Below are positions 1 to 8,550 of a stretch of 64,000 nt of DNA, piece by piece (within the stretch, counting starts at the first letter, position 1; the number at the start of each line of letters is the position of its first letter). Both the position numbers and the translations under genes were made by a program. The notes beneath the pieces are model-generated. The model ran no database searches and had not been told where the DNA came from. It saw nothing but the letters and a program-made list of their open reading frames with translations. Source of the DNA: WTJY01 sp045105475 (GTDB lineage Bacteria; Chloroflexota; Anaerolineae; Promineifilales; Promineifilaceae); assembly GCA_045105475.1 (NCBI GenBank), contig JBGCDP010000030.1, positions 1 to 64,000 on the forward strand, given 5' to 3'.

Positions 1-302
1 ATCACTTGATGCGGGTTTTGCTCAAGAATTTCGCGGTCTTTGAATGTTCCGGTTTCAGATTCGTCGTTATTGATAACGATGTATTTCTGACCATCACCTT
101 TCGGCATGAAGCTCCATTTGATTCCAGCCGGGAAGCCAGCACCACCACGGCCGCGAATGCCGGCCGCTTTGATTTCGTTGACAACTTCTTCGGGAGTCAT
201 ACTCAGCGCTTTTTTAAGCCCATCATATCCACCGTTTTTGACGTAAACATCAAAATCTTTAATATTTTCTACATCTTTGTGCCGTAAAATTACGTGAGTC
301 AT
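1..302 (-). CDS. nuoF: NADH-quinone oxidoreductase subunit F, N-terminal part
   Basis: This is the FMN- and NADH-binding subunit of respiratory complex I, which oxidises NADH at the cytoplasmic tip of the enzyme. Reading back from the ATG at 300-302 gives about 100 residues beginning MTHVILRHKDVEN. They include the flavin-site glycine-rich motif RGRGGAGFPAGIKW near residue 50 and the NDESETGTFKDRE stretch. The gene is cut by the left edge of the window, so the Fe-S cluster cysteines are not visible. It follows nuoE by 43 nt and is the last visible member of the nuoABCDEF operon. Confidence 0.95.
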   Translation of the reverse strand, partial: MTHVILRHKDVENIKDFDVYVKNGGYDGLKKALSMTPEEVVNEIKAAGIRGRGGAGFPAGIKWSFMPKGDGQKYIVINNDESETGTFKDREILEQNPHQV

Positions 303-345
303 AAGTCAATCTCTAGCAACTAGAACCTAGTTGCTAACATCAAGT

Positions 346-882
346 TTAGTGGTGTGTATCGATCAAAATCTGATCAACAACCGTTGGTTCTTTTTCGCCA
401 CTTGCCGCTTTTGCCCGATAGTCTGTCAAAAGTTGGTCAAACTTCGCTTCATTAAGATTTTCGTGGAATTTAAGATTACATTGAAGCATTGGAGCCCGAT
501 CGCAAGCCCCCAAGCACATCACATTTTTTAAAGTGAACATCCCATCTTCTGTTGTTCCCTCTAAATCAATCCCAAGTTTCCCTTCAGCCATTTTGATGAA
601 TTCATCTGCGCCACGTAGTGCACAAGCAAGGTCGTTGCACACTTCAAGGACAAACTTACCAACTTTCTCTTCATAATATAGAGAGTAAAAACCAGCGATC
701 CCCCGCACATGGGTTGGGTCACAGCCGATAATGTCAGCAACTTCTTGGATCGCTTCAGGGCTTGAGTAACCGTACTCTTGCTGAGCGATATGGAGCAATG
801 GCAACACGGCTGATTTACGATAATCGGCCGGATACCGCTCAAAAAGGGATTCGATTTCTTTTGCGTATTTCTCTGCAATCAT
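346..882 (-). CDS. nuoE: NADH-quinone oxidoreductase subunit E
   Basis: This is the thioredoxin-fold [2Fe-2S] subunit of the complex I NADH-dehydrogenase module. The 178-residue protein has the expected four cluster cysteines as CNDLAC (C-x4-C) and CLGAC (C-x3-C), and the conserved GIAGFYSLY stretch before them. The length is normal for the family apart from a charged C-terminal tail of about 15 residues (GEKEPTVVDQ and on). It lies 20 nt after nuoD and 43 nt before nuoF, consistent with one transcript. Confidence 0.96.
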   Translation of the reverse strand: MIAEKYAKEIESLFERYPADYRKSAVLPLLHIAQQEYGYSSPEAIQEVADIIGCDPTHVRGIAGFYSLYYEEKVGKFVLEVCNDLACALRGADEFIKMAEGKLGIDLEGTTEDGMFTLKNVMCLGACDRAPMLQCNLKFHENLNEAKFDQLLTDYRAKAASGEKEPTVVDQILIDTHH

Positions 883-902
883 AATTTTATTTGATTCGCT
901 AT

Positions 903-2159
903 TTAGCGATCAATTTCCCCCAAAACAATGTCGGTTGAACCGATAATAGCGATGAGGTCAGCCACATATAGATTCTTTGAAAGGACTGGAATCGCCGCCA
1001 AGTTAACGTACGACGGCGTACGAAAATGCACACGAGCTGGCTTTGGAGAGCCATCACCCCGGATATAGCACATAAACTCACCACGAGGTGATTCAATGCT
1101 GACCTTGGCATATCCTTCTGGAGCTTTAAACCCTTCCGTCCACAATTTAAAGTGATGGATAACCGCTTCCATACTTTGCCCCAGAGCAGAACGAGGTGGC
1201 GGTACGATTTTCCAATCGTCTAAGTTGAATTCTTTACCCGCTTTTGGAAGCATGTCCATACATTGTTGGATAATGCGCAAACTTTCACGCATCTCACGCA
1301 TCCGACAAGAATAACGAGCATAAACGTCACCCTCATACTCAACCGGCACTTCAAAATCAACTTGGTCATACATTAAGTATGGAATCTTTTTGCGAATATC
1401 CCAATCGACCCCAGAGCCACGCAGACATGCACCTGTCATACCCCACTGGATCGCATCTTCACCTGAAATAACACCAATATCTTTGGTACGTTTTAGGAAG
1501 ATCGGATTTCTTTTGAGCAATCCTTCATAGTCATCGATACGCGCTGGCATAAAATCAAGGAATTGACGAATCGAGTCTTCGAATTCTTCTGGCACATCGC
1601 GCCACAAACCACCAGGGCGGAAGTAACTGCCCATCATACGCTGGCCTGCGACCATTTCAAATACATCTAGAATGTACTCGCGCTCGCGGAACGCATACAA
1701 GAACACAGTCATTGCAGCCAAGTCTAAAGCCGAAGTCCCTAACCAAACCAAGTGGCTAGATACCCGCTGCAACTCGGTCAAAATCATCCGAATTAGCTGC
1801 GCACGTGGCGGAGACTCAACACCTAATAGTTTTTCGACTGCTAAAATATACCCAAGGTTATTTGACATTGGCGCAAGGTAATCCATGCGGTCAGTCATGA
1901 CCAAACCTTTTGTGTATGTTTTTGATTCCATCGACTTTTCTACACCGGTGTGCAAAAAGCCAATATCAGGAGCGAGGTTGACGATACGTTCGCCATCAAG
2001 CTCAAGTAAAAGACGAAGAACACCATGGGTTGAAGGATGCTGAGGCCCCATGCTTAAAAGCATGTGTTCTTCGCTTTCAACTTCCATGAGCGTACCCATT
2101 TTGGCACGCAGCTCTTCGACTGTAATTTCTGAAACGGTATCGCCTGTTGGAACTAACAT
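903..2159 (-). CDS. nuoD: NADH-quinone oxidoreductase subunit D
   Basis: This is the 49-kDa type subunit of complex I. It forms the quinone-binding site with NuoB in the connecting arm. The 418-residue product has the hallmark GPQHPSTHGVLR near residue 58, the DRMDYL motif, and the C-terminal GSTDIVLGEIDR ending typical of the family. It starts 3 nt after the nuoC stop codon, so the two are probably translationally coupled. Confidence 0.97.
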   Translation of the reverse strand: MLVPTGDTVSEITVEELRAKMGTLMEVESEEHMLLSMGPQHPSTHGVLRLLLELDGERIVNLAPDIGFLHTGVEKSMESKTYTKGLVMTDRMDYLAPMSNNLGYILAVEKLLGVESPPRAQLIRMILTELQRVSSHLVWLGTSALDLAAMTVFLYAFREREYILDVFEMVAGQRMMGSYFRPGGLWRDVPEEFEDSIRQFLDFMPARIDDYEGLLKRNPIFLKRTKDIGVISGEDAIQWGMTGACLRGSGVDWDIRKKIPYLMYDQVDFEVPVEYEGDVYARYSCRMREMRESLRIIQQCMDMLPKAGKEFNLDDWKIVPPPRSALGQSMEAVIHHFKLWTEGFKAPEGYAKVSIESPRGEFMCYIRGDGSPKPARVHFRTPSYVNLAAIPVLSKNLYVADLIAIIGSTDIVLGEIDR

Positions 2160-2162
2160 AAT

Positions 2163-2705
2163 TTAGCTATCATCGCCGAGTTGTGTTTTACCGGCGTATG
2201 GTTTCTTGTCTTGAATTGCGTCGTAGTTAAAGGAGAACTGAACTTCTTCATATCCAAGTGGATAATCTTTGCGCAATGGATGGCCTACCCAATCCTCAGG
2301 TAAGAATAGGCGGCGTAAGGTCGGATGACCTTCGAAGCGAATGCCCATCAGGTCGTAGACTTCCATCTCTAGCCATGATGCGATTTTCCAAATGTCACCA
2401 ACTGTTTTTGGACCCTCATCTGGGTCTTCAACATTGGTACGTAAGCGGAAATCGTGCACATTGTCCATCGAACGTAAGTGGTAGCTGACGGCAAAGCGAG
2501 GATATTCAGGAAGCATATCGTCAGCGACTACATCGATAATGAAGTTGTATTGCAAATCTTCATCGTCACGTAAAAGCTGACAAACTTGATGGACATATTC
2601 CTGACCGATGATAACGGTCAATTCATCTCTGAAGTTGCCAGTTTCTTCGATAGCATCAGGAAATGCACCTTTGATTTTATTGATTACTAGTTCGTCTTGA
2701 CTCAT
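2163..2705 (-). CDS. nuoC: NADH-quinone oxidoreductase subunit C
   Basis: This is the 30-kDa type subunit of the complex I connecting module. The 180-residue protein carries the family signature LMGIRFEGHPTLRRLFLPED followed by GHPLRKDYPL. It is a stand-alone NuoC, not the NuoCD fusion found in enterobacteria. Its ATG overlaps the end of nuoB by 4 nt, which suggests translational coupling. Confidence 0.96.
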   Translation of the reverse strand: MSQDELVINKIKGAFPDAIEETGNFRDELTVIIGQEYVHQVCQLLRDDEDLQYNFIIDVVADDMLPEYPRFAVSYHLRSMDNVHDFRLRTNVEDPDEGPKTVGDIWKIASWLEMEVYDLMGIRFEGHPTLRRLFLPEDWVGHPLRKDYPLGYEEVQFSFNYDAIQDKKPYAGKTQLGDDS

Positions 2706-3220
2706 GGCGTTTTATTAACCCGATCTACGCCCCAATCGGCGAAACTTTCTTGGCGAATTGATTCATGCAGGGTCATGATGCCGTCGATCAATGCTTCTGG
2801 ACGTGGTGGGCAACCAGCAACGTACACGTCTACAGGGATAATTTCGTCTACACCCTGAACAATCGCGTAGTTGTTAAAGATACCTCCACAGCTTGCACAG
2901 TCGCCCATAGCGATAACCCATTTAGGTTCAGGCATTTGATCGTAAAGACGGCGAACAACAGGAGCCATTTTACGACTTACCCGGCCGGCAACGATCATCA
3001 AGTCTGACTGGCGCGGAGACGGCCGATTCAGCTCCATTCCAAATCGAGATGCATCATAGTGAGACGATTGTGATGCCATCATCTCAATTGCACAGCATGC
3101 AAGGCCAAAAAGCATCGGCCACATCGCGTTGGTCCTTCCCCAGTTAACAAGGTCTTCAAGGCGGTGAGTGACAATCCCTGCCATCCCACTTTTGTCGTTT
3201 TGTGGTGTAACTAATCCCAT
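2702..3220 (-). CDS. nuoB: NADH-quinone oxidoreductase subunit B
   Basis: This complex I subunit holds the terminal [4Fe-4S] cluster N2, which hands electrons to quinone. Cluster residues are visible as the tandem cysteine pair in FGLACCAIEMM, the cysteine of GDCASCGG and that of AGCPPRPEAL. An in-frame ATG at 3247 would add nine residues, but no ribosome-binding site precedes it. The ATG at 3220 has AAGGGG about 9 nt upstream and gives a 172-residue protein of normal length, so I chose it. It then overlaps the nuoA stop by 10 nt. Confidence 0.95.
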   Translation of the reverse strand: MGLVTPQNDKSGMAGIVTHRLEDLVNWGRTNAMWPMLFGLACCAIEMMASQSSHYDASRFGMELNRPSPRQSDLMIVAGRVSRKMAPVVRRLYDQMPEPKWVIAMGDCASCGGIFNNYAIVQGVDEIIPVDVYVAGCPPRPEALIDGIMTLHESIRQESFADWGVDRVNKTP

Positions 3221-3579
3221 TCGAGCAACCCCTTGTTCCAAGCCCATAAGTCACCGATGATAAACACAGCGATGAAGATGAGCACAGCATATAAACCAAA
3301 TAATCCTAAATCACGCAGAGCAACTGCCCAAGGCATAATCAGGATAATGTCAATATCAAATAGAATAAAAAGAACCGCAACCCGATAAAATTTAATCGGA
3401 TAACGTTTTTTTGCAGAGCCAACCGGAATCATGCCAGATTCGTAAGGCTGGTCCTTGCGAAAGTTACGGCGTTTTGGTGGGCCTAAGGTCACGGACAGTG
3501 TCGGTAAAAGAATCGCAAGGAAAATAGAAATCCCGAGCAAAACAGCGACTGGTACGTATGGTAGTAAATATTCAGGCAT
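3211..3579 (-). CDS. nuoA: NADH-quinone oxidoreductase subunit A
   Basis: This is a small membrane subunit at the junction of the hydrophilic and membrane arms of complex I. The 122 residues contain three hydrophobic segments and the conserved QPYESGMIPVG and FYRVAVLFILFDIDIIL motifs. It is the first gene of the minus-strand operon. A promoter candidate lies about 180 nt upstream. Confidence 0.95.
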   Translation of the reverse strand: MPEYLLPYVPVAVLLGISIFLAILLPTLSVTLGPPKRRNFRKDQPYESGMIPVGSAKKRYPIKFYRVAVLFILFDIDIILIMPWAVALRDLGLFGLYAVLIFIAVFIIGDLWAWNKGLLEWD

Positions 3580-4048
3580 TGGTTCAAATGACGATTACTA
3601 GATCGTACTCCTAAGTTTTAGTAAGAAGAGTGACGTCTAAAATCTTTAAATACCAGAGAAAAACCCGTTTTAAACAAGCTGTTTAACGATTTCGCTGGAT
3701 AGTGAAGTTTTTACGTTATTAAATGATGAATGAACGAACCGTGAGGAATTTGTTCATTTTATCACAATCGTTCGAATTTTATCAAAAGTCTGGCCCTGTG
3801 GGTAGGGAAATATCGCCCGATTGTGAAATTTATAACAAACTGCAAGTATTTATCCCCTCGAATCTCCCTGTACAGAATAACTCCCTTATCCTATTTTAAA
3901 CCCATGCCTCGTAGGCTTTACTTGTTTATCGAGGTTTCGATTTTCAAAATAGAGAGCTTTGTAATAAAAGCTAACTACTCAACTGTTAACTTTTATTCAC
4001 TAAAGAATTGCACCATTTAACAACTTGAGTGGACCTTAGTACTATATT
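3580..4048. other. Intergenic region between nuoA and the CAP-domain gene
   Basis: This 469-nt stretch between divergent genes is AT-rich. Apart from the nuo promoter candidate I see no structured RNA, repeat or convincing gene. An open frame of 65 codons at 3823-4020 has no ribosome-binding site and no recognisable sequence. A TATATT hexamer lies directly before the first ATG of the CAP-domain gene and may be its -10 element. Confidence 0.5.
3757..3785 (-). promoter_or_regulatory. Candidate sigma-70 type promoter of the nuo operon
   Basis: On the minus strand a -35 hexamer TTGATA (3780-3785) is followed after 17 nt by ATAAAA (3757-3762), inside GTGATAAAATG. The placement about 180 nt before nuoA would give a long 5' leader. 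The octamer GATAAAAT occurs twice here, once across the -35 and once across the -10, so a binding role beyond the promoter is possible. Confidence 0.5.
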
Positions 4049-4714
4049 ATGTATTCAATGAATTCAAACATTCAGAAAAACTTGATAACCCGTGGAATCA
4101 TTCTATTTATACTAATTATTCCTTTGATGTGGCTGTCTGGTGATATTGCTTCTGCGATTGATGAAGAACCTAATCCTAAACCAGTTACTTCTTCTGAAAT
4201 AGCAACTGAACCCTCAGAAGAGCAATTAAACCAGACAGCCCATTCTTTTTCTGAGACGTTATCACCCGCATTAATTAATGCGCCTGAAAATATTTTTCTA
4301 CCTTTCATTTCGCTAGATTTTATGACAGACACAGAAGTTGCTGTTCTTGATCTAGTTAATGCCAGACGCGCTGAAGCTGGGTGCGGCCCAGTAGCAGCAG
4401 AGCGTTTTCTGCATGAGGCGGCGTTCCTACATAGCAAAGATATGGCCGATCAAAGATATTTTAACCATACGAGCAAAGATGGGCTCCGATTCTGGCAGCG
4501 TGCAGCAAGAGCTGGATATAAGGGGTTTGCGGCGGGAGAAAATATAGCGGCCGGACAAAGAAGCGCAGAGTCGGTAATGAATTCTTGGATGAACAGTGAA
4601 GGGCACCGCAATAATATACTGAACTGTAGCCATACCCACTTAGGAATTGGACATTACTATGGTGCTGGCTCACCTTATGGCCATTACTGGACACAGGTAT
4701 TTGGCCGAGAATAG
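4049..4714 (+). CDS. Exported CAP/SCP-domain protein
   Basis: This is an extracellular protein with a CAP domain (SCP/PR1 family); the family's biochemical role in bacteria is mostly unknown. Of 221 residues, a hydrophobic signal or anchor occupies about 13-35, and a threonine/serine/glutamate-rich linker follows. The CAP domain spans about 98 to the end, with HSKDMADQRYFNHTSKDG, AGENIAAG and WMNSEGHRNNIL, the expected histidines and glutamate of the cavity. The linker contains NIFLPFISL, resembling a short motif shared with other exported proteins in this window. Either ATG at 4049 or 4058 could be the start. Confidence 0.85.
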   Translation: MYSMNSNIQKNLITRGIILFILIIPLMWLSGDIASAIDEEPNPKPVTSSEIATEPSEEQLNQTAHSFSETLSPALINAPENIFLPFISLDFMTDTEVAVLDLVNARRAEAGCGPVAAERFLHEAAFLHSKDMADQRYFNHTSKDGLRFWQRAARAGYKGFAAGENIAAGQRSAESVMNSWMNSEGHRNNILNCSHTHLGIGHYYGAGSPYGHYWTQVFGRE

Positions 4715-4761
4715 CCGGTCACACAATCACTAAAAACTAGCCTCCATCGATCCGTAAAACT

Positions 4762-5583
4762 TTACTCGATTACGATATTTTCCAAGCCTTCTTCAGCCTG
4801 TGGATATTTAGGATCCATTTTGCGCAGAGTGCTAACAAGCATCCGGCTTATGACTAAATTGCGATACCATTTATTATCGGCCGGAACAATATGCCATGGG
4901 GCGTGTTTAGTTGAGCATTTTGCAAACACATCTTCAAACGCAGCATGGTAATCATCCCATTTAGCACGCTGCTTCAGATCACCTGATTCAAATTTCCAAT
5001 TTCGTTCAGGATCATCTAAACGCGCTTGAAGTCGCTCTTTTTGCTCATCTTTCGAAATGTGCAAATAAATTTTGACGATTTTAGTGCCTGTATCAGCCAG
5101 CAATTTCTCAAATTGGTTAATATGCTCAAATCGTTTTGACCAAACCGCTTCCGGCGCAAAGTTTTGCACACGCACAATTAAGACATCTTCATAATGAGAG
5201 CGATTAAAAACACCGATCATTCCCGCAGCCGGCACATGTTGGTGTATGCGCCATAGATAATCATGCGCTAGTTCTTCCTTGGTGGGTGCTTTAAAAGAAG
5301 CTACTTGCACCCCTTGCGGATTCACACCCCTAAAGACTTTGCGAATAGTGCTATCTTTGCCACCTGCATCAAGTGCTTGCAACACAACTAAAAGCTTTTG
5401 TTTTCCTTCTGCATATAGGCGAAATTGAAGCTCAGCTAATTCCTTTCGCAGTTTCCCAAACTCTTTTTCGGCCGTATCTCGATCTTGATCATAATGATCG
5501 GCCGCCTTGGTGCTGATATCGCTTAACTTAATTGTGCTACCAGCAGGAACAATAAATTGGTCGGGATTTTCAATTTTAGTCAT
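4762..5583 (-). CDS. PPK2-family polyphosphate kinase
   Basis: PPK2 enzymes transfer phosphate between inorganic polyphosphate and nucleotides. The 273-residue product has the Walker A like LQALDAGGKDSTIRK near residue 70 and GVFNRSHYEDVLIVRV near 120. The later DDPERNWKF and HAPWHIVPADNKWYRN stretches are typical of the single-domain group called PPK2-related. Whether it prefers AMP, ADP or GDP cannot be told from sequence alone. I chose the second ATG (5583) because AGGAG lies 8 nt before it and only 2 nt before the ATG at 5589. Confidence 0.9.
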   Translation of the reverse strand: MTKIENPDQFIVPAGSTIKLSDISTKAADHYDQDRDTAEKEFGKLRKELAELQFRLYAEGKQKLLVVLQALDAGGKDSTIRKVFRGVNPQGVQVASFKAPTKEELAHDYLWRIHQHVPAAGMIGVFNRSHYEDVLIVRVQNFAPEAVWSKRFEHINQFEKLLADTGTKIVKIYLHISKDEQKERLQARLDDPERNWKFESGDLKQRAKWDDYHAAFEDVFAKCSTKHAPWHIVPADNKWYRNLVISRMLVSTLRKMDPKYPQAEEGLENIVIE

Positions 5584-5685
5584 GGCCATTCTCCTAATAA
5601 AGATACTGAGTGAAGATGAAAATAATTAAACCTATTATTCAGTGTGCATCCAAAATTGACAATGTCGCAAAATGGTAATTATTGA

Positions 5686-5714
5686 TTGACCCAATAATCG
5701 CATTTTGTTACCAT
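5686..5714 (+). promoter_or_regulatory. Promoter of tRNA-Glu
   Basis: TTGACC (5686-5691) and TACCAT (5709-5714) are separated by 17 nt and end 14 nt before the mature tRNA. This fits a sigma-70 type promoter with a short 5' leader. Confidence 0.65.
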
Positions 5715-5728
5715 TCGGCTCTGTGCTC

Positions 5729-5801
5729 GTCCCGTTCGTCTAGGGGCCCAGGACGCAGCCCTCTCAAGGCTGAGACACGGGTTCGACTCCCGTACGGGGC
5801 A
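5729..5801 (+). tRNA. tRNA-Glu (anticodon CTC)
   Basis: A 73-nt cloverleaf can be folded. The acceptor stem GTCCCGT pairs with ACGGGGC (one G-U pair), the D arm runs GTC..GAC, the anticodon stem CAGCC/GGCTG encloses loop CTCTCAA with anticodon CTC reading GAG, and the T arm is ACGGG-TTCGACT-CCCGT. The discriminator base is A and the 3' CCA is not encoded. It stands alone with its own promoter and terminator. Confidence 0.95.
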
Positions 5802-5832
5802 CAGAAAAGACATTCAATCACGAAAGTCTGTG

Positions 5833-5880
5833 AAAAAGACCAAACCATTTGTTTTTAAAACATAGTGGTTTGGTCTTTTT
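5833..5880 (+). terminator. Intrinsic terminator after tRNA-Glu
   Basis: A perfect 15-bp stem (5833-5847 with 5866-5880) ends in a T-rich run that continues to about 5887. The left arm begins with five A, so the hairpin could also stop minus-strand transcription coming from the dehydrogenase gene at 5970. Confidence 0.9.
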
Positions 5881-5969
5881 CTTTTCTACAAATTAATATG
5901 CCCACCATAGAAATCACCGATCTGAATCGGCTCTGTTCAGTAAACAGGTAATTTGGCATCAAGCATTTA

Positions 5970-6833
5970 CTATGGAAAAGATACGCCTGTTACCTTTTCA
6001 GCCCAGTCCCATAGCTTGGCATTGATTTCTTCATCTAGTGCGGCAGAGTCAATTTTGGCCAAAGCAGGCTTACCGCTGGTTTCATTTGGACCATCGGGCC
6101 CCCAATATTGTCCACTTTTAGCATCTTGTGAAAGACAAGCCGTTAAAGTCGGCTGCGCCCCTTCTTTAGCACTCATCAACTCAATGGAATTCAACATATC
6201 CTCACTCATATTTTTTTGCAGGTCAGTCTTGCTGAAACCAGGATGAGCAGCAAGTGATGCAAGTTGGCATCCTTTCGCTTGCAGTCTTTTATGAAGTTCG
6301 AGCATCAAAATCATATCAGCCAATTTACTCTGCCCATATTCTCTCCACGGCTCATAATCGGCTTCTAATTTAAAATTGTCAAAATTAATAGCTGAATTTC
6401 GATGGGCAAGGCTACTTAATGTTACGACACGTGACCCGTTCGTTGCTTCTAATAAGTCAAAAAGGTGGCCTGTCAATGCAAAATGCCCGACAAAATTAAC
6501 ACCCATCTGTAGTTCAAACCCATCCACCGTTTTAGAGGGTGGTGGGATCATCACACCAGCGTTGTTAATCAATAAATCTAATTTCGGTTCATCAGCGTTA
6601 ACTTTTGCAGCAAACTCTTTGACTGAATTAAGGCTAGATAAATCTAAATGCCCAAAAGCCACATCGCCTCCATTACCAGTGGATTCAATCCGTTTTATCG
6701 CATCTAAGCCTTTTTCTTTGCTACGACATGCAACAATAACTCTTGCTCCCATTTCGTATAAAGCCAACGCTGTTTCAAAACCCAAACCCGTATTTGCGCC
6801 AGTTACTACTGCTATTTTTCCTGTCAGATTCAT
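5970..6833 (-). CDS. Short-chain dehydrogenase/reductase
   Basis: This is an NAD(P)-dependent oxidoreductase of the classical SDR fold, closest by motif to the retinol-dehydrogenase/WW-oxidoreductase-like group; the substrate is unknown. The 287 residues carry the nucleotide-binding TGANTGLG (residues 11-18), NNAGV near 90, catalytic serine in TLSSLAH near 140 and the catalytic YGQSK near 166. A good GAGGT ribosome-binding site sits 5 nt before the ATG. It is monocistronic. Confidence 0.9.
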   Translation of the reverse strand: MNLTGKIAVVTGANTGLGFETALALYEMGARVIVACRSKEKGLDAIKRIESTGNGGDVAFGHLDLSSLNSVKEFAAKVNADEPKLDLLINNAGVMIPPPSKTVDGFELQMGVNFVGHFALTGHLFDLLEATNGSRVVTLSSLAHRNSAINFDNFKLEADYEPWREYGQSKLADMILMLELHKRLQAKGCQLASLAAHPGFSKTDLQKNMSEDMLNSIELMSAKEGAQPTLTACLSQDAKSGQYWGPDGPNETSGKPALAKIDSAALDEEINAKLWDWAEKVTGVSFP

Positions 6834-6922
6834 GTCTACCTCAAATATATGTTTTATGGAATTTACACTATAAAAAAGAATATGGCATCTTGTTCGAATA
6901 GCCCGGCCGACACCTTCCCCTA

Positions 6923-8050
6923 CTAGTAATCATACAAATGCTCAAGCGTCAATTCTTGCTCTGCAACCTCTAGCAAAACAGCATGCAGCTGATCAACCGG
7001 AACAGTGACAACCAAACGCTTCAACTCCGGCCGAGACAGATATGTCTGCTCCAGAAAAACATCCCCGGCCGTTAGATCATATTCCCACGCCTGCGGCACC
7101 AGAATCGCCATCACAATCTCACCGTTCCCTGCGATTTCAACAAACTCCAAGCCCGCCTCAGCCAGTTCCGGAACCATGACCGTAAATTGCTCATACCGTG
7201 GAACAGAAACAATCGCTTCACCATTTTCAAGGGTTTTATAAAGCTTAAGGTCAAGCTGAGACTCTAATATCGATTCATCAAAATTATCGACCCATAAAAA
7301 AGTTTCAAGCGGAATTTCACCAAATGAAGCGGCGGCTCCTTGCTGAATAAAATAGCCATACACCGACTTAATCAGATATTCAGTGCTGATCGCCAGCTTA
7401 CGCTCCCATTTACGGATGGGAGCAGGGCCGATCACACTCGTCTCGCTCCAGAGTTCTTGCCGTCGCTCTTGAAATGGGAAATTGAACCACGGCACGGTGT
7501 GCAAAAATGCGCCGTACTCGGCTTGGGTCTGCTGATAGAAAATTTCTTCTTCGGTTGGGCCAGAGAAGTTGGTCCACTCGGCCGCAAAGCTGAACGTTTT
7601 GGCGTACAGCGCCCGCACTGAATTTTCAAGGGTAAAGCTTGGGCCGATAATGAGCAAAATCTGCTGGTAGCGCCAATTAAACGGATACTCATCGGCCGTT
7701 TGACCGCACACGGCGTAGTATGTTTCCCAAAACTGATAGATGGCTTTGAACCACGGAAACTGACTCGTACGTCCTTCTTTTAAGAAAAAGCCAAACTCGT
7801 CTGCATTAAACACAATGTACCATTCAGGCACTGTTAGGTAGGATTGGTCCTCACCTCGATAATAATTTTCAATATCGTCTGTCACGCTGCGATCATGAGG
7901 TTCAGCACGTTCAACATCGGCCGGATTCAACACGCGGCAGGCGATTACCCCGCCGATCAACGGCAAAAATGAGATCGCCAACACAAATCCTAAAATTGAA
8001 CGGACAATCCACTTTCTTATCTTTGTGCGTCGCTTTTTTTTCTCAGTCAT
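6923..8050 (-). CDS. Membrane-anchored protein of unknown function, oxidase operon gene 3
   Basis: I do not recognise a named family. The 375-residue protein starts with a lysine/arginine-rich cytoplasmic tail and one membrane segment (about 16-38). The rest is a large soluble part rich in aromatic residues, with TVPEWYIVFNADEFGFFL near 93, QFWETYYAVCG near 128 and WRYQQILLIIGPS near 146. I have a weak memory of similar PEWYIV-type hypothetical proteins in other bacteria. It follows the small membrane protein by only 5 nt, which places it in the operon of the FAD-linked oxidase at 8551. Confidence 0.75.
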   Translation of the reverse strand: MTEKKKRRTKIRKWIVRSILGFVLAISFLPLIGGVIACRVLNPADVERAEPHDRSVTDDIENYYRGEDQSYLTVPEWYIVFNADEFGFFLKEGRTSQFPWFKAIYQFWETYYAVCGQTADEYPFNWRYQQILLIIGPSFTLENSVRALYAKTFSFAAEWTNFSGPTEEEIFYQQTQAEYGAFLHTVPWFNFPFQERRQELWSETSVIGPAPIRKWERKLAISTEYLIKSVYGYFIQQGAAASFGEIPLETFLWVDNFDESILESQLDLKLYKTLENGEAIVSVPRYEQFTVMVPELAEAGLEFVEIAGNGEIVMAILVPQAWEYDLTAGDVFLEQTYLSRPELKRLVVTVPVDQLHAVLLEVAEQELTLEHLYDY

Positions 8051-8055
8051 GAGCT

Positions 8056-8517
8056 TTAACCGGCCGCTGGCATATTGCCAGAATTATTTGTGGCAATCGC
8101 TTTCTTAATCAAAACATAGCCGATCCAGACCGCACCACCGCCGATTAAAATATGGGGCAAGTTGGCTCCAAACCGAACGATGAATGGATACATAGTCGGG
8201 CCGTAAATGAAAATGCCACCATCGAGATAAGCCTGCCCTAAGAGCAGCCCCATCACCCCATCAAGGCCATAAATCACGCCGAAAATCTGGAAGAAGCGGA
8301 CGGCCGCTTTGTGTGAGATTAGCGCCGCAACTAGAGCCCAAACGCCTGAAAAGAAGTGGAGCGAATCGTCGTACAAGTCGAGCACAAACAGCCCCCATAA
8401 CGAACCATTTTCGTCAGCTACCCCTGGAATATGGGCCAGCGACGCGACGATAAAGAACATAATGGCGTAAGCAATCCCCAGTTTTTGGATCAGGGTCATA
8501 TTTGATAGTTTTGTCAT
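8056..8517 (-). CDS. Four-helix membrane protein (DUF4383-like), oxidase operon gene 2
   Basis: The 153 residues contain four hydrophobic helices (about 9-28, 41-64, 72-90 and 115-137). Between the first two lies a loop with DLYDDSLHFFSGVWAL, and GVIYGLDGVMGLLLG comes later. The pattern resembles the DUF4383 family of small membrane proteins, but I cannot confirm this. A strong AGGAG site lies 5 nt before the ATG. It lies 33 nt after the FAD-linked oxidase gene and 5 nt before the next gene. Confidence 0.75.
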   Translation of the reverse strand: MTKLSNMTLIQKLGIAYAIMFFIVASLAHIPGVADENGSLWGLFVLDLYDDSLHFFSGVWALVAALISHKAAVRFFQIFGVIYGLDGVMGLLLGQAYLDGGIFIYGPTMYPFIVRFGANLPHILIGGGAVWIGYVLIKKAIATNNSGNMPAAG

Positions 8518-8550
8518 TTTTTCTCCTGGTTTTTAGCTGACAGCTATGAG

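Noticed and set aside
561..878. 105-codon frame overlapping nuoE on the same strand
   Set aside because: It is a frame-shifted shadow of nuoE, which carries the expected cluster cysteines.
3823..4020. 65-codon open frame in the nuoA-CAP gap
   Set aside because: No ribosome-binding site or motif, and the composition is that of AT-rich intergenic DNA.
4049..4714. CAP protein as a sortase substrate
   Set aside because: It ends in WTQVFGRE with no LPxTG-like motif or C-terminal hydrophobic segment.
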